This document shows, one piece after another, positions 1 to 7,141 of a DNA stretch of 10,610 nucleotides. Origin of the DNA: AM-1111 sp046302135 (lineage in GTDB: Bacteria > Bacteroidota > Bacteroidia > B-17B0 > Aurantibacillaceae); the NCBI GenBank assembly GCA_046302135.1, contig JBKCIQ010000137.1:1-10610 (forward strand), given 5' to 3'. Below the pieces are notes generated by a model, which saw only the letters and a program-made list of their open reading frames with translations, did no database searches and was not told where the DNA came from. The position numbers and the translations under genes are program-made. Numbering within the stretch: position 1 is the stretch's first letter; every line of letters starts with the position of its first letter.

Positions 1-2
1 GT

Positions 3-1328
3 AGTATTCAAAAACTTCATGTAAAAATTACCAATAAGAGTTCAACAGATCTTGAGAACGCAGCACTTCGTTTGATAATCAATGGTAAAATTATTGCGCC
101 TAGTTCTTTTGCTGCCAGATCCAACGAAAGTAAAGAAGTTGTTTTGACATTTTCTATAAAAGACTTTGGTATTTTAAATGCAAGGCTAGAAATAGATGAT
201 CATCCTGTTACATATGACGATAAATTATTTTTTTCATTCTCTGTTGAAAGAAGAATTCCGGTTCTTCTTATAAATGGTGAAGGTTCCAATTCCGCTGTTT
301 CACTAGAAACATTGCTTAATAGTGACTCATTGTTTTCCGTTACGGAAATGAAAGAAAGTGCAATAGACTTTAATTCTTTTTCAAAATATAATTTGATTAT
401 TTTCAATGATATTAAGAAAATCAGTTCTGGTTCACAGCAGGAAATCAAAAAATATCTTACAGGTGGGGGTAGCTTTGCAGTTTTTCCTGCAACTTCTGCT
501 GATGTTACTTCTTATAATGAATTGTTCGGTCAGCTTGGTGTAAATTTTTTTGAAAATATAGACACATCCGATCAGAGATGTGAGCGCATTAACTTCGATC
601 AGGGTTTTTATTCGGACGTATTCGAAAAGAAATCCGACAATATGGATTTACCAAGAGTTTTTAATCATTTCAATTCTTCAAAAGGAATAGCAAATACAGA
701 AGAAAGTATAATACGTCTGTTGAACGGTAATCCTTTCCTTTCTTATTATTCTTTTGGACGAGGTAAGATTTATGTTTGTAATGTTTCTCTCGATGAAAGA
801 TGGACCAATTTTTCCCGTCACGCTCTCTTTGTCCCTTCTATCTACAAAATGGCAATAAATAGTCAGGTACCTCGTCAATTGTACTATACAACAGGAGAAA
901 ACACAGCAATTGAGGTTAAGAATAACAGTTCATCTAAAGAATCAAATTTTAACGTACGTTCTGAGGATGGCAAAATCAATTTTATTCCGGAGACAAGAAT
1001 TTCTGAAAACAAGATTTTACTTTTTTTACAGCAAATGGTTCAAAGCTCAGGTAATTATTTTTTGGAGTTTGATAAAGAAAAGTTGTTCGGACTAGGATTT
1101 AATTACCCAAGAGCTGAATCTGTTTTGGAATATTATTCTGTTTCAGAATTAAGAGATCTTTTGGGAAAGAAAAATTTAAAAACCTTTACGGTTGCAGATT
1201 CAGGAGCAAAAAGCGTTCAGGCTGCCCTTCAAGAAATAAACGGCGGCACCAAATTGTGGAAAGTTTTTTTAATTTTGGCATTGTTGTTTTTCGCTATTGA
1301 AATTGCTTTGAACCGACTTATGAAATAG
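3..1328 (+). CDS. BatA-like membrane protein, 5' end missing
   Basis: This is the C-terminal part of a Bacteroidota membrane protein of the BatA-domain type. The frame stays open from the TTG codon at 72 back to base 3 with no stop, so 72 is not a start and the real start lies left of the window. What remains is an extracytoplasmic region: a beta-rich stretch, then a glutamine-amidotransferase-like fold opening with IPVLLINGEG (about 255-285) and including NLIIFND and the glycine-rich KYLTGGGSFAVFP (about 450-490). A single hydrophobic helix near the C-terminus (about 1255-1315) is followed by a short basic tail, NRLMK. In family members I know, an N-terminal BatA segment with membrane helices precedes this, so two membrane anchors flank a periplasmic domain. 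The molecular role is unknown; Bat proteins are linked to stress and envelope functions. It is probably the upstream gene of the following operon. Confidence 0.8.
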   Translation, partial: SIQKLHVKITNKSSTDLENAALRLIINGKIIAPSSFAARSNESKEVVLTFSIKDFGILNARLEIDDHPVTYDDKLFFSFSVERRIPVLLINGEGSNSAVSLETLLNSDSLFSVTEMKESAIDFNSFSKYNLIIFNDIKKISSGSQQEIKKYLTGGGSFAVFPATSADVTSYNELFGQLGVNFFENIDTSDQRCERINFDQGFYSDVFEKKSDNMDLPRVFNHFNSSKGIANTEESIIRLLNGNPFLSYYSFGRGKIYVCNVSLDERWTNFSRHALFVPSIYKMAINSQVPRQLYYTTGENTAIEVKNNSSSKESNFNVRSEDGKINFIPETRISENKILLFLQQMVQSSGNYFLEFDKEKLFGLGFNYPRAESVLEYYSVSELRDLLGKKNLKTFTVADSGAKSVQAALQEINGGTKLWKVFLILALLFFAIEIALNRLMK

Positions 1329-1392
1329 GAAATTCACGGCCTGAATATTTTGAAGGATTGCATATGATTCAACCATATAATAAAACCACATC

Positions 1393-2664
1393 ATGAAGAT
1401 TCTGTTACGTTCTGCGTTAATAGTAGATAAAAACTCCTCTCATAACGGAAAGCGTACTGACATTTTGATTGAAGGAGGTGAAATTGTTCAGATAAAATCA
1501 GGAATAAAAACTGATGATAAAATAAAAGTAGTCGAAAAAGCGAATCTTCATGTTTCGCCGGGATGGATGGATATGCAGGCAGATTTTTGCGATCCGGGAT
1601 ATGAACATAAAGAAGATATCGAAAGTGGAATTTCGGCTGCAGCCAATGGTGGTTTTACTGCAGTTGCAATTATGCCATCTACCAATCCTCCGCTTCACTC
1701 AAAGTCTCAAATTGAATATGTAAAAAATAAAGCGAAAGGTGCTTTGGTTGATGTTTACCCACTCGGTTCCCTCAGTCATAAATTAGAGGGTAAAGATTTA
1801 AGTGAGATGTATGACATGAAGCTGGCTGGAGCAGTTGCTTTTACTGACGACAAGAAACCGGTTGCTGATTCGGGTTTAGTACTCAGGGCGCTTCAATATG
1901 CTGAAAATATTGGGAGTGTTGTGGTCCTTCATCATAACGAAATATCTATCTCAAATGGCGGACAAATCAATGAAGGTGAACAAAGTACTTTGCTTGGATT
2001 GAAGGGCATTCCTGCAATAGCTGAGGAGTTGATGTTGGAAAGAAATCTTTCTATTCTGTCTTACACAGGCGGAAGAATGCATGTTGCAACTGTTTCATCT
2101 AAGCGGAGTGTGGAATTAATTCGTGAGGCTAAATCCAAAGGTTTAAATGTAACGGCAGGTGTTTCTGTCAATAATTTATATATGGATGAGGGAAAACTTA
2201 AGGATTTCGATACAAATTATAAATTGGATCCACCCTTAAGAACACGTGAAGATATTGATGCGCTGAAAAAGGGACTATCAAACGGAACTATAGATGTTGT
2301 TGTTTCAGATCATCGTCCGCACGATATAGAATCAAAGGACCTGGAGTTTGATCTTGCTTCATTTGGATCCACAGGAATTGAAACTGCCTATTCAGCACTT
2401 CAAACTTCTATTGGAAAAAGAATTAGTATTGAAGATTTGGTTGAGCTACTTTCCGTAAATCCCAGAAAAATTTTATCACTTCCAATTCCGGTAGTAGAAG
2501 AAGGTACTAAAGCTAACCTTACACTTTTTGATCCTGCTTTAGCTTGGAAAGTGAATCCAAATCATTTTCATTCAAAGTCAATTAATTCGCCGTTGCTTGG
2601 CGCAGACTTAACAGGTAAAGTCATAGGAGTTATTAAAGGCTCACAGTTGTTTCTTGTAAAGTAA
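1393..2664 (+). CDS. Dihydroorotase-like protein, degenerate (PyrC'-type)
   Basis: A full-length amidohydrolase of the class I dihydroorotase family (423 residues). Family landmarks are visible: the D-x-H-x-H-x-R-x-P-G block is at residues 60-69, MPSTNPP at 94-100, AFTDD at 149-153, LHHNE at 179-183, MHVATVSS at 229-236 and SDHRPH at 305-310. Key residues are lost. The metal-binding HxH is Q62-A-D64, the substrate-contacting Arg is C66, and the metal His of the HxxHVST motif is T233. H181 and D306 (the SDH aspartate) are kept. True dihydroorotase converts carbamoyl-aspartate to dihydroorotate in pyrimidine synthesis; this protein probably cannot do so alone. A structural role like the inactive PyrC' that scaffolds aspartate carbamoyltransferase (PyrB) in pseudomonads is plausible but inferred. 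Automatic annotation would call it PyrC. ATG 1393 is chosen because an in-frame TAA lies at 1381. No Shine-Dalgarno is seen. It follows the BatA-like gene by 64 bases. Confidence 0.85.
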   Translation: MKILLRSALIVDKNSSHNGKRTDILIEGGEIVQIKSGIKTDDKIKVVEKANLHVSPGWMDMQADFCDPGYEHKEDIESGISAAANGGFTAVAIMPSTNPPLHSKSQIEYVKNKAKGALVDVYPLGSLSHKLEGKDLSEMYDMKLAGAVAFTDDKKPVADSGLVLRALQYAENIGSVVVLHHNEISISNGGQINEGEQSTLLGLKGIPAIAEELMLERNLSILSYTGGRMHVATVSSKRSVELIREAKSKGLNVTAGVSVNNLYMDEGKLKDFDTNYKLDPPLRTREDIDALKKGLSNGTIDVVVSDHRPHDIESKDLEFDLASFGSTGIETAYSALQTSIGKRISIEDLVELLSVNPRKILSLPIPVVEEGTKANLTLFDPALAWKVNPNHFHSKSINSPLLGADLTGKVIGVIKGSQLFLVK

Positions 2665-2679
2665 TGCTCCTTTTGCGAG

Positions 2680-3426
2680 ATGATAAAAATTTCCATCATC
2701 ACTGCTACGTTTAATAGTGCGGCAACGCTAAAAGACACGATTGAATCTGTGGTTAGCCAGGATTATCCTTCATTTGAATACATTGTGAAAGATGGACAAT
2801 CCGTTGATGGCACAATTGAAATTGTGAGAAGTTTTGGAGATGCTGCTTCAAAGTTTGTTTCAAAAAAAGATGCAGGCATTTACGATGCACTAAATCAGGG
2901 TTTAGAGATGGCTACGGGAGATGTAATAGGTTTTTTACACAGCGATGATGTTTACACCGGAAGTAGTGTGCTTTCAAAAATCGCTAAACAATTTGAAGCC
3001 AAAAAATGCGACGCTGTTTATTCTGATTTATACTATGTAAGCAGAGATAATACAGATAATATAATTAGAAAGTGGAAGTCAGGTAATTACAAGGATGGAA
3101 TGTTTTTGAATGGGTGGATGCCTCCACATCCGACATTTTTTGTAAGGAGAGAAATCTATGAGCAATTTGGAAATTTCAATACTGATTTAAAAAGTGCCGC
3201 TGATTATGAGTTGATGCTAAGATTTATTCATAAGAATAAAATAAGGATTTCTTACCTTGAAGAGTTTACCGTTAAGATGAGGACAGGAGGGCAAAGTAAC
3301 ATTTCCTTATCAAATAGATATTTGGCCAACATGGAAGACCGAAGAGCTTGGCAACTCAACGGGTTGAAACCAAGATTTTATACACTTACCTGGAAACCAA
3401 TCAGGAAAATTTTTCAATACCTTTGA
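2680..3426 (+). CDS. Family 2 glycosyltransferase
   Basis: A 248-residue GT-A fold glycosyltransferase of family GT2, similar in layout to WcaA/WcaE-like enzymes of surface polysaccharide synthesis. It would transfer a sugar from a nucleotide-sugar donor at the cytoplasmic membrane face. The N-terminal strand ISIITATFNSAATL (4-17), the donor-binding KDGQSVDGT (37-45), DAGIYDALNQG (64-74) and the metal-binding FLHSDD (85-90, the DXD equivalent) are all intact. HPTFFVRR (150-157) and ADYELMLR (174-181) mark the acceptor side. There is no membrane helix, and the basic C-terminus may touch the membrane. The start ATG is 15 bases after the dihydroorotase-like stop, so the two are almost certainly co-transcribed. 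The donor and acceptor cannot be read from the sequence. No other sugar-pathway gene is nearby, so this is not an obvious polysaccharide cluster. Confidence 0.9.
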   Translation: MIKISIITATFNSAATLKDTIESVVSQDYPSFEYIVKDGQSVDGTIEIVRSFGDAASKFVSKKDAGIYDALNQGLEMATGDVIGFLHSDDVYTGSSVLSKIAKQFEAKKCDAVYSDLYYVSRDNTDNIIRKWKSGNYKDGMFLNGWMPPHPTFFVRREIYEQFGNFNTDLKSAADYELMLRFIHKNKIRISYLEEFTVKMRTGGQSNISLSNRYLANMEDRRAWQLNGLKPRFYTLTWKPIRKIFQYL

Positions 3427-3441
3427 TAAAATCGATTTAAA

Positions 3442-3783
3442 ATGAAATCAAAAATTTTTTTAAAAATACTTTTTCTTTCTGCTGTTCTTTTATCATGTAA
3501 GACTAAGGAAAAAGAATCAAGTACAAATGTTGCCAGTATGACGCCGCTGATTGAAGTCGCTCAAAAGAAGTTTCCCGGTATTACTCAGGCGGACCTGAAT
3601 GAAGGGGAGAGTATTCTTAAAAATGATTGTTCGGGGTGTCATGGCTCACCAAAAATAAAATCACGCGACGAAGAGGGCTGGAAGAAAGTAGTAGATTGGA
3701 TGGCCCCAAAAGCGAAACTAAATGATAACCAAAAACAAAAACTTTTGCAGTTTGTACTCAGCGCACGAGAGCAAAAAAAGTAA
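3442..3783 (+). CDS. Small lipid-anchored monoheme cytochrome c
   Basis: A 113-residue secreted protein. Residues 1-18 form a lipoprotein signal peptide ending in the lipobox LLSC, with Cys19 as the lipidation site, followed by a charged linker. A single class I cytochrome c fold carries the heme-attachment motif CSGCH (C63, C66, H67). M87 in WMAPKAKL is the likely sixth heme ligand, and the C-terminal helix (96-108) is typical of the fold. It probably sits in the periplasmic face of a membrane and shuttles or accepts electrons; the partner oxidase or reductase is not in the window. The ATG is 15 bases after the glycosyltransferase stop, so it is the last gene of that operon, and a strong terminator follows 15 bases after its stop codon. 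Heme attachment would depend on a cytochrome c maturation system encoded elsewhere. Confidence 0.88.
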   Translation: MKSKIFLKILFLSAVLLSCKTKEKESSTNVASMTPLIEVAQKKFPGITQADLNEGESILKNDCSGCHGSPKIKSRDEEGWKKVVDWMAPKAKLNDNQKQKLLQFVLSAREQKK

Positions 3784-3798
3784 ATCTCTAAAAATTAT

Positions 3799-3827
3799 AA
3801 ACCCCGGTAAAACCGGGGTTTTTTTAT
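3799..3827. terminator. Bidirectional intrinsic terminator
   Basis: A 10-bp perfect stem (3799-3808 pairing with 3812-3821, core ACCCCGGT/ACCGGGGT) closes a 3-base AAA loop and runs into a T tract to about 3826. It terminates the plus-strand operon ending with the cytochrome gene. On the minus strand the stem is followed by a T-rich stretch (TTTATAATTTTTAG), so it can also stop the convergent PUR-domain gene. Confidence 0.92.
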
Positions 3828-3846
3828 TGGATTTGGTTCAGTGGAT

Positions 3847-4197
3847 TTAATTTCCCAAATCCTCAAAATTCACATCTGAAGACCCATGAGATTCCGAAGG
3901 AGCTTCACTTACTGCAGGCGCATTGTTTCTTATATAGTTGATTGCTTCTGATAATCCTTCAGTAAATTTATCAAAGTCTTCTTTATAGAGAAAGATTTTA
4001 TGTTTCTCGTAAAAAAATTTTCCATCCTGTCCCATTCTTTTTTTGCTTTCTGTAATGGTCAGGTAGTGGTCGTTGCCACGTGTTGCCTTAACATCGAAAA
4101 AATAAGTTCTCTTGCCTGCACGCACGGGTTTTGAAAAAAACTCATTCTGATTTCCGTAATGGTTTTCTCCCTCGTTTTTTTCTGTTTCTTCTGACAT
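3847..4197 (-). CDS. PUR-domain nucleic-acid-binding protein (DUF3276)
   Basis: A 116-residue protein of the bacterial PUR-alpha-like family (DUF3276), found in Bacteroidota and spirochaetes. The core PUR repeat spans about residues 19-90 and contains the hallmark FFSKPVRAGKRTYFFDVKATR stretch (20-40), LTITESKKR (46-54) and FFYEKHKIFLYKEDFDKF (61-78). PUR repeats form a beta-sheet plus helix that binds single-stranded, purine-rich DNA or RNA; the Borrelia member BpuR is a known DNA- and RNA-binding regulator. The N-terminal 18 and C-terminal 26 residues are acidic or polar and probably disordered. It is a cytoplasmic protein. It lies 68 bases downstream of the ABC exporter on the same strand but has its own promoter in that gap. 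Its targets cannot be read from the sequence. Confidence 0.9.
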   Translation of the reverse strand: MSEETEKNEGENHYGNQNEFFSKPVRAGKRTYFFDVKATRGNDHYLTITESKKRMGQDGKFFYEKHKIFLYKEDFDKFTEGLSEAINYIRNNAPAVSEAPSESHGSSDVNFEDLGN

Positions 4198-4227
4198 AGG
4201 TCTTGCTTTTTAGGTTTTATGGTTTAA

Positions 4228-4257
4228 CAAATATAAAAAAACCAATAAAAAAAACAA
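4228..4257 (-). promoter_or_regulatory. Bacteroidota-type promoter of the PUR-domain gene
   Basis: On the minus strand, TATATTTG (4235-4228) matches the Bacteroidota -7 element TAnnTTTG exactly. A TTG (4257-4255, context ATTG) lies 19 bases upstream as the -33 element. Transcription would begin near 4222 (inferred), giving a leader of about 25 bases before the ATG at 4197. The consensus is established for primary sigma factor promoters of this phylum; activity here is an inference. Confidence 0.65.
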
Positions 4258-4265
4258 TGCTTCAA

Positions 4266-6017
4266 TTAATCTTGAATGGTTTTTTCTAAAGTCTGTAATC
4301 TGTAAAGTTCCGCGTAGTCTCCTTTTAAATCCATTAGTTCATCGTGAGTTCCTTGTTCTGTAATTTTGCCTTCATTTAAAAAAATAATATGGTCTGCATT
4401 TTTTATGCCTGAAATTCTGTGGCTGATGAACAAGGAAGTTTTGTTTTTCATCACTTTTTTTAGAGATGCAAGAATCTCGTCTTCGGTTTCTGTATCAACA
4501 GCGCTTAAACAATCGTCAAAAATCAGTATTTTAGGTTCTTTAATTATTGCTCTTGCAATAGAAATCCTTTGTTTTTGCCCACCCGAAAGAGTGAAGCCTC
4601 TTTCACCTATTACTGTATTAAGCCCCTCAGGGAATTCCATGATGTTGTCGTAAACGGCGGCTTGTCTTGCAGCTTCTGTTATTTTGTTTTCCAGAATTAA
4701 TTTGTCGTTTACATCTTTTAGTCCAAATGAAATATTATTACTTATGGTATCTGAAAACAAAAAAACATCCTGCGGAACGTAACCAATTTGTCCTCTCAAG
4801 TCGTTTAAATTAAGTTCTTTTATATTCTTATTGTCAATAAATATATTTCCTGTATTTACGTCGTAAATTCTGCAAATAAGATTAGCAATAGTGCTCTTTC
4901 CTGATCCTGTTTTACCAATTATTCCTAACGATTTACCTTCTTCAACCGAAAACGAAACATTTTTCAATGCAACTTTTTCTGTTTCACTATAAGTATATGT
5001 CACTTCAAGGAATTCTATTCTGCCCTGGATTGGCGTAGAATTAGAGTTTATGTTCTTAATTTCCGGTTGGGTCTGTAAAAATTCATTAATCCTCTTCTGT
5101 GATGCTGATGCTCTCTGTATCAAGGAAGTTACCCAGCCAAGTGATGCAAATGGCCATGTTAATCTGAAAATATAAAAAACATAAGAGGAAATATCGCCTG
5201 CCTTTACCTCATTTTTAATTACTAGAAGGCCTCCGGTATAAACGGCAAGAATTAAGCTAAGTCCAACCATAAAAATCATGAAAGGATGAAAAAAAGCTTC
5301 TGTTAGGGCCAGTGATAAATTTCTTTTTTTGTATTCTGCATTTTGTTGATTCATCTTATCAGTAAAATGCTTTTCCCTTGCAAAAGATTTAATTAGCCGT
5401 ATTCCTGAAAATGTCTCCTGACTTAGTGTGGTGATGTCTGAAAGTTTCTCCTGCATTAGCGTACTGTTCTTATTAATGCGTGCACTTACCTTGTAAATGA
5501 TGAAAGACAAAACCGGAAGCGGTGCAATTACAACAAGAGCCATTCTGTAATCTACATTCACCATAAATATTATTGAGGTAATTATGGTAGCAAAGGTATT
5601 TGCAAGGTACATAATGGCTGGTCCTGTGTACATTCTTACTCTGCTCACATCTTCGCTGATGCGATTCATTAAGTCACCTGTATAATTTTTTTTGTAAAAA
5701 TTCTGATCAAGTTGTTGGTAATGGGAATAGATTTCGTTTTTCTGATCAAATTCAATCAGTCTGGACATCACAATAATTGTTTGTCTCATCAGAAACATAA
5801 AAAAGCCACCGGAAATTGAAAAAACAATGATCATTAACCCCTGAATTAAAAATTCGTTTTTGTTTTCGGAGAGATTTCTGAATAATTCTGTTGCTCGGCC
5901 GATATAAATACCGGGGAACGTAAGTAATACTGAGTTTAAACAGACAAAGAGGAAACCAAGCAATAATCTAGATTTATACTTTAATAAATATTTGTTTACA
6001 GCTTTTAGGGATTGCAT
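4266..6017 (-). CDS. ABC exporter half-transporter, MsbA/MdlA-like
   Basis: A 583-residue fused permease-ATPase, the normal length for a type IV ABC exporter half. The membrane domain (about 15-310) has around six hydrophobic helices, and the coupling-helix region ETFSGIRLIKSFARE is at 201-215. The nucleotide-binding domain (about 333-580) has Walker A GKTGSGKST (368-376), Q-loop Q416 in YVPQD, signature LSGGQ (477-481), Walker B ILIFD with D501, D-loop SAVD (505-508) and switch H533. The residue after Walker B, normally the catalytic Glu, is D502. That pattern is known from the degenerate site of heterodimeric exporters and from MdlA-like proteins, and no partner half is present here. It would export a lipid, peptide or drug-like substrate using ATP; the substrate is unknown. 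The ATG at 6017 sits 8 bases below a -7-like element. It is divergent from hsp20 and upstream of the PUR gene. Confidence 0.9.
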   Translation of the reverse strand: MQSLKAVNKYLLKYKSRLLLGFLFVCLNSVLLTFPGIYIGRATELFRNLSENKNEFLIQGLMIIVFSISGGFFMFLMRQTIIVMSRLIEFDQKNEIYSHYQQLDQNFYKKNYTGDLMNRISEDVSRVRMYTGPAIMYLANTFATIITSIIFMVNVDYRMALVVIAPLPVLSFIIYKVSARINKNSTLMQEKLSDITTLSQETFSGIRLIKSFAREKHFTDKMNQQNAEYKKRNLSLALTEAFFHPFMIFMVGLSLILAVYTGGLLVIKNEVKAGDISSYVFYIFRLTWPFASLGWVTSLIQRASASQKRINEFLQTQPEIKNINSNSTPIQGRIEFLEVTYTYSETEKVALKNVSFSVEEGKSLGIIGKTGSGKSTIANLICRIYDVNTGNIFIDNKNIKELNLNDLRGQIGYVPQDVFLFSDTISNNISFGLKDVNDKLILENKITEAARQAAVYDNIMEFPEGLNTVIGERGFTLSGGQKQRISIARAIIKEPKILIFDDCLSAVDTETEDEILASLKKVMKNKTSLFISHRISGIKNADHIIFLNEGKITEQGTHDELMDLKGDYAELYRLQTLEKTIQD

Positions 6018-6025
6018 CTCCAGCG

Positions 6026-6033
6026 CAAAGATA
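6026..6033 (-). promoter_or_regulatory. Candidate -7 element for the ABC exporter
   Basis: TATCTTTG on the minus strand (6033-6026) matches TAnnTTTG exactly and ends 8 bases before the exporter ATG. No convincing TTG lies 17-20 bases upstream of it. If used, the leader would be only a few bases long, so the message would be close to leaderless. The element could also occur by chance in AT-rich DNA. Confidence 0.4.
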
Positions 6034-6133
6034 ACTACAATAGAAGATTGATTTAACTCAGTTTTTAATTAATATCTAAATATGTTTAAATTCTCTGTGT
6101 GTAATTGTTTTCACTCACCAAACAGGCACATCA

Positions 6134-6153
6134 TTTTACATTAGATTGTAAAA
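6134..6153 (+). repeat. Inverted repeat just upstream of hsp20 start
   Basis: TTTTACA (6134-6140) and TGTAAAA (6147-6153) are a perfect 7-base inverted repeat around a TTAGAT loop, ending 6 bases before the hsp20 ATG. It may be an operator for a dimeric repressor or a weak RNA hairpin in the leader. Only one G-C pair is present, so as RNA it would be unstable. The rest of the 142-base divergent region (6018-6159) is AT-rich. It contains TATGTTTA at 6081-6088, one mismatch from a -7 element, but no good -33 partner. Confidence 0.4.
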
Positions 6154-6159
6154 AATAAT

Positions 6160-6609
6160 ATGAGTTTATTAAAAAGAAGAAAAGAAGGTATTTTTCCTTC
6201 AACAATTACTGATCTTTTTGAAGATCGTTTTTTTCGTCCATTTTACCCGGGAATGATGGATTTATGGGAGGGAGGAGCAAGTATTCCGCCCGCCAATCTT
6301 GTTGAAAATAACAATGAATATCGATTGGAAATTTCAGCGCCCGGATTTTCCAAGGACGATTTTAATGTTGAGATGCAGGACGGATCTCTTTTGGTAAGCG
6401 CCGAACATGAGGATGAATCAAAGGATGAGAGGGAAAATTACCGGAGGAGAGAGTTTTCTTGGAATAGCTTTACAAGGACTTTCAGTCTGCCTGATAACGC
6501 TCGAGAAGAGCAAATTAATGCCAAATATGAAAATGGCATGCTCAAAATTACTATTCCTAAAAAAGAAATTACAACATCTAAGCCTAAGAAAGAAATTATG
6601 GTTGCTTAA
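6160..6609 (+). CDS. Small heat-shock protein Hsp20
   Basis: A 149-residue small heat-shock protein, normal length for the family. It is an ATP-independent cytoplasmic holdase chaperone that binds unfolding proteins and forms large oligomers. The alpha-crystallin domain spans about 43-135. LEISAPGFSKDDFNV (56-70), the strand region RRREFSWNSFTRTFSLP (96-111) and the signature ENGMLKITIPK (124-134) are all as expected. The C-terminal tail carries an I-x-V motif (I146, V148) that docks into neighbouring subunits. The N-terminal arm (1-42) is rich in aromatic residues, as usual. The ATG at 6160 is preceded by an A-rich stretch rather than a Shine-Dalgarno. It is divergent from the ABC exporter and followed by a CBS-domain gene on the same strand. 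Heat regulation is expected, but I see no CIRCE element. Confidence 0.95.
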   Translation: MSLLKRRKEGIFPSTITDLFEDRFFRPFYPGMMDLWEGGASIPPANLVENNNEYRLEISAPGFSKDDFNVEMQDGSLLVSAEHEDESKDERENYRRREFSWNSFTRTFSLPDNAREEQINAKYENGMLKITIPKKEITTSKPKKEIMVA

Positions 6610-6664
6610 TTTTTAAGCAAGTAAAAATTTTATGTTAAAGTATAATCCATTAATTAATTTTAAA

Positions 6665-7138
6665 ATGAAAAAAATAAAAGATATGATGACCGCCTCACCA
6701 AAAACGGTCGGAAAAAATGAAAATTTAAAAACAGTCGTAAATCAAATGTCTAAATCTAACATAGGATCTATTCCTGTTGTTGATGATGAAAAAAAAGTGA
6801 TTGGAATTGTTACTGATAGAGACATTAGTCTTGCTTTAAGTAAGAGTGATAAAAAAATTAATGAAATAAAGGTTCAGGATGTTATGACAAGTGAAGTTCA
6901 CACTTGTAAAGAGGAAGATGACGCTGTTAAGGCACTTGGAATTATGCGTTCTCAAAAAGTAGGTCGTCTTCCTGTAATTAATTCTGAAAATAAACTTACA
7001 GGAATAATTACACTTGATGGCATCTTGAGAAAAGCTCAGCATACTACACAAAAGGATGAGCTGATTTATAAAGGTAAAGAGAATGTAATCAATACTTTGA
7101 ATGCAATTGCTGAGCGCAACGAATTAGTTCACTCATAA
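6665..7138 (+). CDS. Two-CBS-domain protein
   Basis: A 157-residue stand-alone CBS-pair protein. The first CBS motif covers about 1-60 (KIKDMMTASPKTV start, GIVTDRDI at 47-54) and the second about 68-125 (VQDVMTSEVHT, GIITLDGI at 113-120). Such Bateman modules usually bind adenine nucleotides (AMP, ATP, SAM) and sense energy or stress state; no effector domain is attached, so its output is unknown. I chose ATG 6665 because the conserved CBS start KIKDMM follows at once and the upstream bases are A-rich. An in-frame ATG at 6632 would add 11 residues (MLKYNPLINFK) that do not look like part of the domain. It lies 55 bases after hsp20 with no terminator or clear promoter between, so co-transcription with hsp20 is likely. 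The C-terminal 30 residues are helical and charged. Confidence 0.88.
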   Translation: MKKIKDMMTASPKTVGKNENLKTVVNQMSKSNIGSIPVVDDEKKVIGIVTDRDISLALSKSDKKINEIKVQDVMTSEVHTCKEEDDAVKALGIMRSQKVGRLPVINSENKLTGIITLDGILRKAQHTTQKDELIYKGKENVINTLNAIAERNELVHS

Positions 7139-7141
7139 AAA

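Noticed and set aside
72..1328. TTG at 72 as the start of the BatA-like gene
   Set aside because: The frame is open from 72 back to base 3 and the protein family is much longer at the N-terminus, so this is a truncation by the window edge.
1362..1378. Inverted repeat ATATG/CATAT before the dihydroorotase-like gene
   Set aside because: Only 5 bases per arm and AT-rich, expected by chance; no T tract follows, so it is not a terminator.
6018..6159. CIRCE or other known heat-shock operator upstream of hsp20
   Set aside because: No TTAGCACTC-N9-GAGTGCTAA match is present in the divergent region.
6407..6616. 69-residue open frame overlapping hsp20
   Set aside because: It is a shifted-frame shadow of the well-conserved Hsp20 coding sequence.
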